Positions 53,730 to 61,706 of a DNA stretch of 64,000 nucleotides are shown one piece after another. The notes under the pieces were generated by a model that saw only the letters and a program-made list of their open reading frames with translations, was not told where the DNA came from and searched no databases. Position 1 is the first letter of the stretch. Each line of letters starts with the position of its first letter. Position numbers and translations under genes: made by a program. Location of the stretch: positions 1-64,000 of the forward strand of contig NZ_SPJX01000645.1 in NCBI RefSeq assembly GCF_004458765.1, written 5' to 3'. The DNA comes from Microvirga pakistanensis (GTDB lineage: Bacteria > Pseudomonadota > Alphaproteobacteria > Rhizobiales > Beijerinckiaceae).

Positions 53730-54456
53730 TGTCGATCGGAAAACCTACCGACGCAGGGGAATGCCGCCCCTTGAGGTTCTTCGAGATTTCCATCTGACCA
53801 TCAAGGACGGTGAGACCCTGTGCCTGATCGGTCCCTCCGGTATCGGGAAGACCACGATCCTGCGGATCGTCATGGGATTGGACCGAGACTTCGAAGGCGG
53901 AATTCGTCCATCTCTCCACAAGCTAAGAATAGGACCGGTTTTCCAGGAGCCTCGCCTGCTCCCGTGGCGCACGGTCGAGGAGAATGTCCGCCTGGCGTTG
54001 CCGATCGGTGAGCGTCATCGATCTCTCGATGATCTGTTCGGAAATTTGCGCTTGAGCGAATGGAGGCGGAGGTACCCAGGCGAACTCTCCGGCGGTCTGG
54101 CCCGGCGCGTCGCGCTGGCGCGAGCCCTGGTGATTGATCCGGCCCTGCTGGTGTTCGACGAACCATTCGTGTCCTTGGACGAGCATGCTGCAGCGGATCT
54201 GCGTGCCACGATCTTCGATGTGGTCGCCCAGAAGCGGCTCAGCGTCCTGATGGTGACCCACAATATTCGCGAGGCGCTGGCTGTCGCCGATCGTCTTGTT
54301 CTTCTGGCGTCCAGACCTGCAACAGTGATCGCTGACATCATGATTCCGACGCCCCGCAATCTCCGGAGCGAGAGCTGGGTCGAGACGATGCTGACAAAGC
54401 TTGCCGCGGCTCATCCGCAAACCATATCGACAGGACGCGCGGAGGCTCAACGCTGA
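53692..54456 (+). CDS. SsuB-type ABC transporter ATP-binding protein
   Basis: A 254-residue ATPase: Walker A GPSGIGKTT, Q-loop FQEPRLLPWRTVEENV, signature LSGGLARRVALARALVIDPA (note LSGGLA in place of LSGGQR), Walker B LLVFDEPFVSLD, and H-loop VTHNIREAL. It begins at an ATG with GGAAG upstream; a TTG at 53668 is possible. Confidence 0.88.
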   Translation: MEDAGVLFPLRLDVDRKTYRRRGMPPLEVLRDFHLTIKDGETLCLIGPSGIGKTTILRIVMGLDRDFEGGIRPSLHKLRIGPVFQEPRLLPWRTVEENVRLALPIGERHRSLDDLFGNLRLSEWRRRYPGELSGGLARRVALARALVIDPALLVFDEPFVSLDEHAAADLRATIFDVVAQKRLSVLMVTHNIREALAVADRLVLLASRPATVIADIMIPTPRNLRSESWVETMLTKLAAAHPQTISTGRAEAQR

Positions 54457-54468
54457 TCGGATAAGGCA

Positions 54469-55452
54469 ATGACCCATTACCTTGGACTTTCTCGGATGCT
54501 TCGTCTGTCAGTTCAGATCGTGCGCCCTTACACGCTGGCTGTCGTGCTTCTGGTGAGCGGATTGGCCACGCAGTATCCGGCCATAGCCAGCGAGGATGCT
54601 CCGCTTGCCGTGAGGGAAATCGCACCAGGCGTCTTCGCCCACGAGGCTCCCATTGCCCTGGCCGATGAGGGAAATCTCGGTGCGATTGCAAACCTTGGGT
54701 TCATCATCGGTCAAGATGGAGTTGCCGTTATCGATACCGGGGGGAGCGCGGCCGCGGGCCGACGTCTTCTCAGGGCGATCCGCCAGCGGACCGATCGGCC
54801 GATCCTCTATGTCATCAACACCCACATGCACCCTGACCATGTTCTGGGCAACACGGCATTCCACGGGAGCGGAGCGACCTTTGTCGGGCACCGTAATCTT
54901 CCCCGGGCGCTGGCCGAGCGTGAGAAGGCCTATCTTGACGCCAACAGCGCCCTGATCGGGGCCTCGTTCGAAGGGACGACGGTCATCCGGCCTTCACTTC
55001 TTGTCGACCATGTCGTCGAACTCGATATTGGAAATCGCAGACTGCGGGTCGAAGCCTGGCGCACCGCACATACCAACACGGATGTGACCGTTCTCGATCT
55101 GACGACCGGGACCTGGTTTCTCGGCGATCTTGTCTTCGTTGGTCACGTGCCTGCGCTCGATGGCAGCCTCGCGGGGTGGATCGGAATCCTGGGTGACCTG
55201 CGCTCACGCTCGGCGGAGCGTGTCGTGCCGGGACACGGGCCCATCTCCGCGCCGTGGCCGAGTGCTGCCGCGCCCCTGGAGCGCTATCTGACGCGCCTTG
55301 AAGCCGACATTCGGTCGTCCATTCGTCAGGGGCAGACCATCCGTGAAGCCACTCGGGAGGCTGCGCAGAGCGAAGCCGGCGCCTGGATGCTGTTTGACGC
55401 GTTCAATGCTCGCAATGCGACCACCGCCTTTCACGAACTCGAGTGGGAGTAG
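54469..55452 (+). CDS. Quinoprotein-system zinc metallohydrolase (MBL fold)
   Basis: A 327-residue metallo-beta-lactamase-fold protein with an N-terminal hydrophobic signal (YTLAVVLLVSGLATQ). The zinc motif is THMHPDHVLGN, with later ligands in AHTNTDVTVLDL and VPGHGPIS. It matches the quinoprotein relay system metallohydrolases that accompany PQQ dehydrogenases; their substrate is unknown. Twelve bases after the ABC ATPase gene, so in the same operon. Confidence 0.87.
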   Translation: MTHYLGLSRMLRLSVQIVRPYTLAVVLLVSGLATQYPAIASEDAPLAVREIAPGVFAHEAPIALADEGNLGAIANLGFIIGQDGVAVIDTGGSAAAGRRLLRAIRQRTDRPILYVINTHMHPDHVLGNTAFHGSGATFVGHRNLPRALAEREKAYLDANSALIGASFEGTTVIRPSLLVDHVVELDIGNRRLRVEAWRTAHTNTDVTVLDLTTGTWFLGDLVFVGHVPALDGSLAGWIGILGDLRSRSAERVVPGHGPISAPWPSAAAPLERYLTRLEADIRSSIRQGQTIREATREAAQSEAGAWMLFDAFNARNATTAFHELEWE

Positions 55453-55880
55453 GTGAGACTGGGTAACGTGACCGATTCAGCACTTGCGAATGTCATCGGC
55501 GCGCTCGCCGGCAGAGGCTCATCGAAATTAGGTTTTTTTAAGTTCTTGGCATTCAAGCAGACGAATATTTCCGGATATTTAGAGATGAACAGTAGCACAA
55601 AAGTATAGTGCTTTCATTTGCTGGCAATCTCGAAGTCGTGTCGTTGCTAAAGGCGCATTTGCACTCTATGATTTGAATTGGCTTCGGTTTTTAACGGCTT
55701 CGCTTAGGGAGGCGAGGCTCTTCGCAGACTCCGTAGCTTCTTCCCGGGCCCTTGCGGACCGGGCGTGGTTGCCGGTCGCGATGTGGTGCCGAGGCTCTCG
55801 AGTCCCCCAAACTCTAAATAGAGGGTGCTCAATGTGCTGCTTGTGCAAGCAGCCGCATGAGTATCCCGGGAGGAAATCTA
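55453..55880. other. Intergenic region with the presumed xoxF promoter
   Basis: About 430 bases, clearly AT-richer (55530-55620) than its surroundings, and ending in a strong GGGAGGAAA ribosome-binding site before xoxF. A promoter is expected here, but no -35/-10 pair was assigned. A run of seven T at about 55533 could be part of a weak end for the upstream operon. Confidence 0.5.
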
Positions 55881-57683
55881 ATGAGAGCGTTGCGCCTAGT
55901 GTCTGCGTTGTCTGTGCTCGCCGGCATTGCTCCAGCCAGTGCCAATGACGAGCTCCAAAAACTCATCCAAGATCCCAACCAGTGGGTGATCCAGACCGGC
56001 GATTATGCCAATACCCGGTTCTCCAAGCTCGATCAGATCAATGCGTCCAACGTGAACAAGCTCCAGGTCTCCTGGACGTTCTCGACAGGCGTTCTGCGAG
56101 GACACGAAGGATCCCCGCTCGTGATCGGCGACGTGATGTATGTTCACACGCCGTTCCCCAACACCGTCTTTGCTCTCGATCTCAACAGCGACGGCAAGAT
56201 CCTGTGGAAGTACGAGCCCAAGCAGGATCCGAATGTCATCCCCGTCATGTGCTGCGACACGGTCAATCGCGGCGTGGCCTACGCAGACGGCAAGATCTTC
56301 CTGCACCAAGCCGATACGACGCTCGTGGCCCTCGACGCCAAGACAGGCAAGCCCGTCTGGACCGTGGTGAATGGCGATCCCAAGAAGGGCGAGACCAACA
56401 CGGCGACCGTCTTGCCCGTCAAGGACAAGGTCATCGTCGGCATATCCGGCGGTGAGTTCGGCGTGCGTTGCCATGTCACCGCCTATGACATGAAGACGGG
56501 AAAACAGGTCTGGCGGGCCTATTCCATGGGACCGGACAACGAAATGTTGATCGATCCCGAGAAGACGATGGAGCATGGCAAGCCCGTCGGCAAGGATTCC
56601 AGTCTCAAGACTTGGCAGGGCGATCAATGGAAGACGGGAGGCGGCTGCACCTGGGGCTGGTTCTCCTACGACCCGCAGCAGAACGCCTTCTACTACGGGA
56701 CCGGCAATCCCTCGACCTGGAACCCGAAGCAGCGCCCCGGCGACAACAAGTGGTCGATGACCCTTTTCTCGCGCGACATCGATACCGGCATGGCGAAGTG
56801 GGTCTACCAGATGACCCCGCACGACGAGTGGGACTATGATGGCGTCAATGAAATGATCCTCGCGGATCAGGACATCAGGGGGCAGCGTCGGCCCGTTGTC
56901 GTTCATTTCGACCGCAATGGTTTCGCTTACACGCTCGATCGGGTCACCGGTGAATTGCTCGTGGCCGAGAAGTACGATCCGGCTGTGAACTGGGCCACCA
57001 AGGTCGATATGGACAAGAACAGCAAGACCTACGGCCGGCCCATGGTGGTCTCGCAGTACTCGACCGAGCAGAACGGCGAGGACGTGAACACGAAAGGGGT
57101 CTGCCCGGCCGCTCTCGGCACCAAGGACCAGCAGCCGGCGACCTATTCTCCGCGGACCAACCTGTTCTATGTCCCGACCAACCATGTCTGCATGGATTAC
57201 GAGCCTTACCGGGTGAACTACACCCCGGGCCAACCCTATGTGGGCGCAACCCTGTCGATGTATCCCGCGCCGAACAGCCATGGCGGCATGGGCAACTTCA
57301 TCGCCTGGGATGCCCGTGAAGGAAAGATCGTCTGGTCGCTCCCCGAGCTGTTCTCGGTATGGTCGGGCGCTCTCGCGACGGCCGGCGATGTGGTGTTCTA
57401 CGGCACGCTGGAAGGATATCTGAAGGCGGTCGACGCGAAGACCGGCAAGGAGCTCTACAAGTTCAAGACTCCCTCCGGCATCATCGGAAACGTGATGACC
57501 TATACGCATAGAGGCAAGCAGTACGTGGCCGTTCTCTCCGGCGTTGGCGGCTGGGCCGGAATCGGTCTGGCGGCCGGGCTGACGGATCCGCAGGCGGGTC
57601 TGGGTGCTGTTGGCGGCTATGCCGGCCTGAGCAACTACACTGCCCTCGGAGGCCAGCTGACTGTCTTCACTCTCCCGCAATAG
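55881..57683 (+). CDS. xoxF: XoxF-type lanthanide-dependent methanol dehydrogenase
   Basis: A 600-residue periplasmic PQQ enzyme oxidising methanol (and probably other small alcohols or formaldehyde). The signal peptide is MRALRLVSALSVLAGIAPAS-A. The vicinal disulfide CysCys of the PQQ site is at 124-125 (MCCDTVNRG), the PQQ-stacking Trp in GGGCTWGWFSY, and the catalytic Asp in HDEWDYDGVNE (about 318) is followed two residues on by Asp320. That extra Asp coordinates the lanthanide in XoxF; calcium enzymes (MxaF) have Ala there. The start 55881 follows GGGAGGAAA; an earlier ATG at 55857 has none. Heads the xoxFGJ set. Confidence 0.97.
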   Translation: MRALRLVSALSVLAGIAPASANDELQKLIQDPNQWVIQTGDYANTRFSKLDQINASNVNKLQVSWTFSTGVLRGHEGSPLVIGDVMYVHTPFPNTVFALDLNSDGKILWKYEPKQDPNVIPVMCCDTVNRGVAYADGKIFLHQADTTLVALDAKTGKPVWTVVNGDPKKGETNTATVLPVKDKVIVGISGGEFGVRCHVTAYDMKTGKQVWRAYSMGPDNEMLIDPEKTMEHGKPVGKDSSLKTWQGDQWKTGGGCTWGWFSYDPQQNAFYYGTGNPSTWNPKQRPGDNKWSMTLFSRDIDTGMAKWVYQMTPHDEWDYDGVNEMILADQDIRGQRRPVVVHFDRNGFAYTLDRVTGELLVAEKYDPAVNWATKVDMDKNSKTYGRPMVVSQYSTEQNGEDVNTKGVCPAALGTKDQQPATYSPRTNLFYVPTNHVCMDYEPYRVNYTPGQPYVGATLSMYPAPNSHGGMGNFIAWDAREGKIVWSLPELFSVWSGALATAGDVVFYGTLEGYLKAVDAKTGKELYKFKTPSGIIGNVMTYTHRGKQYVAVLSGVGGWAGIGLAAGLTDPQAGLGAVGGYAGLSNYTALGGQLTVFTLPQ

Positions 57684-57713
57684 GCGAATGAGCAGGCATG
57701 TTGCTGAAACAAC

Positions 57714-57741
57714 GGACTGGCGCAGGGAACTGCGCCAGTCC
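57714..57741 (+). terminator. xoxF-xoxG intercistronic hairpin
   Basis: GGACTGGCGCAG / CTGCGCCAGTCC is a perfect 12-bp stem closed by GGAA, a GNRA-type tetraloop, followed by TGTCTTG. It lies between xoxF and xoxG. It may act as a partial terminator or as a 3' stabiliser of xoxF mRNA, giving more XoxF than XoxG. Confidence 0.7.
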
Positions 57742-57782
57742 TGTCTTGCATTCGCAGATCACGTCATCCGAGGAGAGGTTTA

Positions 57783-58331
57783 GTGGTGATTACGAAGTTT
57801 CGAGTGGCGTCGCGATCGAAGATCGGCGTCGCGATCAAGATTGGTCTGTTGGCGGTGCTCTTCACACCCGCAGGGATGCTTCGGGCTGAGCCCGCCGCGC
57901 CGGCGCGGGAGGAGGACGGAAAGTTTTTCGATGCCGAAGGAAACCCGACCTACCGCATCAAGGCGGACGGAACCGTGGACTGGTACACCTATTCCGGCTT
58001 TCGGCGCTACCATGGGGATTGTCATAGCTGTCACGGGCCTGACGGGGCGGGGTCAACCTATGCTCCCGCACTGGCAGATTCTCTGAAGAACATGACCTAC
58101 CAGCAGTTTACAGAAGTGGTCATCCAAGGCCGCCAGGTTGCTCGTAGCGGCAACACCAGCGTGATGCCGTCATTCGGCACGAACCAGAATGTCGTCTGTT
58201 ACATGGACGACATTTACGTCTATCTCCGCGCGCGTGCCGAGGGAGCTCTCAACCGCGGCCGTCCGGAGAAGAGAGATGAAAAGCCACAGGCTGCAAAAGA
58301 TGCAGAAGCGACGTGCCTCGGGGGAGGATAA
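57783..58331 (+). CDS. xoxG: Cytochrome c, XoxF electron acceptor
   Basis: A 182-residue exported c-type cytochrome with a signal segment (VAIKIGLLAVLFTPAGMLRA), a single haem motif CHSCH at 80-84, and a likely axial Met in VMPSFG (128). Two extra Cys (139 in VVCYMDD and 178 in ATCLGGG) fit the four-cysteine methanol-metabolism cytochrome family. It takes electrons from XoxF. Translation begins at GTG (57783 or 57786), after GGAGAGG. Confidence 0.9.
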   Translation: MVITKFRVASRSKIGVAIKIGLLAVLFTPAGMLRAEPAAPAREEDGKFFDAEGNPTYRIKADGTVDWYTYSGFRRYHGDCHSCHGPDGAGSTYAPALADSLKNMTYQQFTEVVIQGRQVARSGNTSVMPSFGTNQNVVCYMDDIYVYLRARAEGALNRGRPEKRDEKPQAAKDAEATCLGGG

Positions 58332-59199
58332 GATTGGGCGCTCAAGATTGGTAATCGCCCGCACCGGGCTTGTGGCCTTCGTCGCAAGCCTCGGCCTCCT
58401 GTGTCCCGCGCAAGCGCAGCATGTTCCCGATCTCGTCACGCCCGACGTGCTGCGCGTCTGTGCAGATCCCGCCAACATGCCGTTCACAAACCGCCAGGGG
58501 AAGGGGTTCGAGAACCGCATCGCCGCCATCCTGGCGGACGAACTCAAGGTCCCCTTGCGCTATTACTGGATGCCGCAAGGCCCGGGTTTCGTGCGGAACT
58601 CGCTGAACGCGAAGCTCTGCGACGTCATCATGGGCTATACCTCCGGCGCCGACATCGTTCAGAATTCCAATCCGTATTATCGCTCGGTCTTTACAGCTCT
58701 GATCAAATCCGGCGGTGAGCTGTCAGGGCTCAAGCAACTCTCGGATCCGCGGCTCCGGTCAAAACGCATCGGCGTGATCGCCGCGACGCCCCCCGTCGAT
58801 CATCTCGAGGCCCTTGGCCTTGGGCAGGCCATGAAGTCCTACGCGTTGCTGGTCGATCGGCGGTTCGAGTCACCGGCCGATGAGATGATCGCCGATCTTG
58901 TGGCGGATCGTCTCGACGTTGCTATCCTGTGGGGGCCGATTGCCGGATACGGAGCTCTGCAACACGAGGGTGTGCTGACCAAGGTTCCTCTGGTCGCGGA
59001 AGCCGACAGGCCACCGCTGGCGTTTCGCATCACTCTCGGAATCCGCCCCAATGAAATCGAGTGGAAGCATGCTCTCAACGACGTGCTTCAGAAGCGCCAG
59101 GCCGATATCAACCGTGTGCTCCTCACCTACGGTGTGCCCCTGCTCGACGAGGACGGACGTCTCATCGAGGAACCCGCAGGGGAGCATTCGAAGCCATGA
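58276..59199 (+). CDS. xoxJ: XoxJ-type periplasmic binding protein
   Basis: A 307-residue member of the quinoprotein-associated family of substrate-binding-like proteins (MxaJ/XoxJ). The N-terminal signal (LVIARTGLVAFVASLGLLCP) is followed by LRVCADPANMPFTNRQGKGF, then RYYWMPQGPGFVRNSLNAKL. XoxJ is thought to help assemble or activate XoxF. If translated from 58276 it overlaps xoxG by 56 bases, with GGAG upstream. It overlaps the next gene by ATGA. Confidence 0.9.
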   Translation: MKSHRLQKMQKRRASGEDKIGRSRLVIARTGLVAFVASLGLLCPAQAQHVPDLVTPDVLRVCADPANMPFTNRQGKGFENRIAAILADELKVPLRYYWMPQGPGFVRNSLNAKLCDVIMGYTSGADIVQNSNPYYRSVFTALIKSGGELSGLKQLSDPRLRSKRIGVIAATPPVDHLEALGLGQAMKSYALLVDRRFESPADEMIADLVADRLDVAILWGPIAGYGALQHEGVLTKVPLVAEADRPPLAFRITLGIRPNEIEWKHALNDVLQKRQADINRVLLTYGVPLLDEDGRLIEEPAGEHSKP

Positions 59200-59756
59200 G
59201 CGCGCGACATCGAACTGGGCAGGCCTGGGAATGCAGCGTTCTGATCTGGCTTCTCGCCGGCCCGGGCGCCTACGCTCAGGCTCCCCCCGAGCCCGAGGGC
59301 TACCGCCTCGAAGAATACAGGGCTCCGACTCCTTTGACCCTCAAGGGAGCGACGGTGATCGGCACCCCGGAGGCCGAGGCGCTTTGGCGCCAGGGAAATG
59401 CGGTCTTCATCGACGTCATGCCACAGCCTCAGCGCCCTGCCAACCTGCCCGCCGGAACCCTTTGGCATGCTCCGTCGCGAGACAGCATTCCACGAGCCGT
59501 GTGGCTGCCCAATGTCGGCTATGGGGTGCTGACGCCCGAGACGGAGGCCTATTTCCGCCACGGTCTGAGTGTCGCAGCGCAGGCCGATCATTCCCGTCCG
59601 CTCGTTCTCTTCTGTCAGCGGAACTGCTGGATGTCCTGGAACGCAGCCAAGCGTGCATTAAGATATGGTTACTCTGTCGTATACTGGTATCCTGAAGGAA
59701 CCGATGGGTGGAAGGATGCCGGATTGCCCGTCGAGCGCGCGGAGAGAAGTCCATAG
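59196..59756 (+). CDS. PQQ-associated CXXCW-motif rhodanese-like protein
   Basis: A 186-residue exported protein: signal segment WECSVLIWLLAGPGAYAQA, then a rhodanese-type domain ending in LVLFCQRNCWMSWNAAKRAL. The CQRNCW motif is the family hallmark of the PQQ-dependent catabolism-associated CXXCW proteins. A redox or sulfur-handling role next to XoxF is inferred. ATGA overlap with xoxJ. Confidence 0.88.
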   Translation: MSARHRTGQAWECSVLIWLLAGPGAYAQAPPEPEGYRLEEYRAPTPLTLKGATVIGTPEAEALWRQGNAVFIDVMPQPQRPANLPAGTLWHAPSRDSIPRAVWLPNVGYGVLTPETEAYFRHGLSVAAQADHSRPLVLFCQRNCWMSWNAAKRALRYGYSVVYWYPEGTDGWKDAGLPVERAERSP

Positions 59757-59829
59757 ACGATCATCCGGGCTTCGCTCTTGGGCACCTGACAGTCTATTCG
59801 CCTGAGCTTGTTCTTATGGGAGGCTGTTC

Positions 59830-60621
59830 ATGACCGTGCGCTCTCGTATCATCGTATCGGTATGGGCGGGACTGGCTGCTCTCCTGCTGGTTCCGAGCTT
59901 GTCCGTTGCCCAGCAAGAGAACACGTGGGCGGAGATTCGCTCCACTGTCATCGGCGAAAGCGTTCCGGGGGACGGCACCGGCCGGCTGACCCTCGTCGCT
60001 CCATCCCGCGCCGAGGATGCCGCGATCGTTCCGATCGAGCTGCGTGTCACGGTTCCCGACGATGATGCCGGGCGGGTGACCAAGATCACCCTGGTGGTTG
60101 ACGAGAATCCGGCGCCGGTCGCCGCAGTCTTCCAGTTGAGAGATGGCCAAAAGACCTTCGATATGGCGACGCGGGTACGGATCGACTCCTACACGTTCGT
60201 TCGAGCCGTTGCGACTATGGATGACGGACGATTGTACATGACGAAGACCTATGTGAAGGCCGCCGGCGGATGCTCGGCGCCAGCCGCTAAGGACCCCGTC
60301 GAGGCGAAGGCTCGTTTGGGGGAAATGAGGTTCCGAGTGTTCGCAGACAGGGGTGACGCACAGGTGCAGGTGCGGCATCCCAATTACTCGGGTCTGCAGA
60401 TGGACCAGGTCACGCGCCACTACACGCCTGCATGGTTCATCGACAAACTTGACGTCCGACAAGGTGAGAAGACGCTTTTCAGCATGGAAGGCGGCATATC
60501 CATCAGCGAGGACCCAACCTTCAGGTTCACTTATGGGAGCACGGGCGAGCCGGTCACCATCGAGGCGAGAGATACCGAAGGACAGGTCTTTAAGAAAATC
60601 TTCCCGGGAAGCGGTACCTAG
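59830..60621 (+). CDS. Quinoprotein dehydrogenase-associated SoxYZ-like carrier
   Basis: A 263-residue exported protein (signal IIVSVWAGLAALLLVPSLSV) with an N-terminal SoxY-like domain whose carrier Cys is seen in YVKAAGGCSAP, and a C-terminal SoxZ-like domain (VQVRHPNYSGLQMD, PAWFIDKLDV, FRFTYG). It belongs to the SoxYZ-like fusion family found with PQQ dehydrogenases. Seventy-three bases after the CXXCW gene. Its cargo is unknown. Confidence 0.88.
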   Translation: MTVRSRIIVSVWAGLAALLLVPSLSVAQQENTWAEIRSTVIGESVPGDGTGRLTLVAPSRAEDAAIVPIELRVTVPDDDAGRVTKITLVVDENPAPVAAVFQLRDGQKTFDMATRVRIDSYTFVRAVATMDDGRLYMTKTYVKAAGGCSAPAAKDPVEAKARLGEMRFRVFADRGDAQVQVRHPNYSGLQMDQVTRHYTPAWFIDKLDVRQGEKTLFSMEGGISISEDPTFRFTYGSTGEPVTIEARDTEGQVFKKIFPGSGT

Positions 60622-60648
60622 AGCGGTTTCGACTGGGGTGGAATCATC
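60621..60648. repeat. Possible intergenic palindromic repeat half
   Basis: AGAGCGGTTTCGACTGGGGT directly follows the SoxYZ-like stop codon and resembles one arm of AGAGC-starting intergenic repeats common in Hyphomicrobiales genomes. The second arm was not found here. Recalled similarity only. Confidence 0.3.
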
Positions 60649-60691
60649 TCTCTTCTTGAGTGTGCCGCTCGCACGGTCGAGAGCGGAGCCG

Positions 60692-61057
60692 TCAGCGGAA
60701 ACAGCGGACCTCGGCCTCCGCTTGAGCGCGGCGAAGGTCCGCCACGATGTCGTCGAACATCTTGGTGTTGCGGAACATCGACATCCGTTCGCCAACTCCT
60801 TGCCTCATGGAAAGGATCGTCTCCGCCTGCAGGTACCGATCGTAGGGCATAATCGAGGCCAGGGTGTCGACGGAGCAGGAGCAGCGTTCAAGCATATCGC
60901 GCGACTGCCCGTTCGCCGCCATGCACCCAAACACATAATCGGCCCTGGCACTCGTGGGATAGTCGTTCGCCGGTTCACCCTCGGCAGCAACGCCCGTCAG
61001 GCTGAGGAGGAGGATGGCGCCAGCCCGGAGGCTGTTCTCAACTGCCGCTTGGATCAT
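60692..61057 (-). CDS. Small exported cysteine-containing protein, hypothetical
   Basis: A 121-residue protein with an N-terminal signal (SLRAGAILLLSLTGVAAEG) and four Cys: FGCMAANG, ERCSCSVDTLA and the C-terminal VRCFR. The Cys pattern and small helical domain suggest two disulfides or a metal/haem-independent redox role. Its start overlaps the end of the preceding gene by 20 bases, so it is the last gene of the pqq operon. No family recognised beyond occurrence near quinoprotein genes. Confidence 0.7.
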   Translation of the reverse strand: MIQAAVENSLRAGAILLLSLTGVAAEGEPANDYPTSARADYVFGCMAANGQSRDMLERCSCSVDTLASIMPYDRYLQAETILSMRQGVGERMSMFRNTKMFDDIVADLRRAQAEAEVRCFR

Positions 61058-61706
61058 AGCTCAGAGCCTCATGAAGAAGAGTCCGGCCGTCTGCCGCGAC
61101 GGCCTTGACGTCAATGGAGAGGATTCGTCCCGGTATCCGCTCGGATGTGATGAACGAATATCTCAGTGCATCGAGGCCCTGCATGCGATCTCGATGAATG
61201 TCTTCGATGAACGGCTGGGTCTCGATCCGCCACGCCGGAACCGACTCGTTGCGGTAGGTCGTTGTGACGGGGGTGACGGACACCTTCTCGCGCATCCCGG
61301 TCCGGATCGCGTTCCGCAGATAGCGCGGATTGGCTCCGAGAGCTGTTACGAGGGTTTGGAGGTGCTGCTCCAGAAACAGGACCAGGATTGGATTGCTTAT
61401 GACACCGTCGAACGGTCCGGCCGGCCGCCGCTGCGTGCTCGGGAACATCTCGACCTGCACATTCCGGACGTCAGCACTTGCGCCCGGGGTGACGAGAAGA
61501 CGGATCGTGTCCGAAAAACCCCGCATGCGTTCGGAATTGAAATCGCCCCCGCGCTGATACCGGTAGAGCAGTGTCGCGTCCGGCGCAACCGCCTGCCAGT
61601 CCCGGGTTTCGAAGAGAAGATCGGAGGCGGCAGGCATCGTCTCCGCTGAGACTGGTGCGGCGGTGAGCGATGCCATCAGGCCGATTGCGAAGGCCAGGCG
61701 TCTCAT
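61038..61706 (-). CDS. Exported protein of unknown function in the pqq operon
   Basis: A 222-residue protein with a signal peptide (LAFAIGLMASLTAAPVSAE). The mature part has no Cys; visible segments include LFETRDWQAVAPDATLLYRY and IPGRILSIDVKAVAADGRTL, suggestive of a beta-rich lipocalin-like domain. ATGA overlap with pqqE upstream and 20-base overlap with the gene downstream. Position argues for an accessory role in PQQ-enzyme function. Confidence 0.75.
   Translation of the reverse strand: MRRLAFAIGLMASLTAAPVSAETMPAASDLLFETRDWQAVAPDATLLYRYQRGGDFNSERMRGFSDTIRLLVTPGASADVRNVQVEMFPSTQRRPAGPFDGVISNPILVLFLEQHLQTLVTALGANPRYLRNAIRTGMREKVSVTPVTTTYRNESVPAWRIETQPFIEDIHRDRMQGLDALRYSFITSERIPGRILSIDVKAVAADGRTLLHEALSYDPSGS

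Noticed and set aside
55530..55620. Defined sigma-70 promoter for xoxF
   Set aside because: AT-rich, but no -35/-10 pair with acceptable spacing could be fixed; only the ribosome-binding site is certain.
55896..57680. 594-codon open frame antisense to xoxF
   Set aside because: Exact shadow of xoxF in high-GC DNA; no family motifs of its own and no ribosome-binding site.
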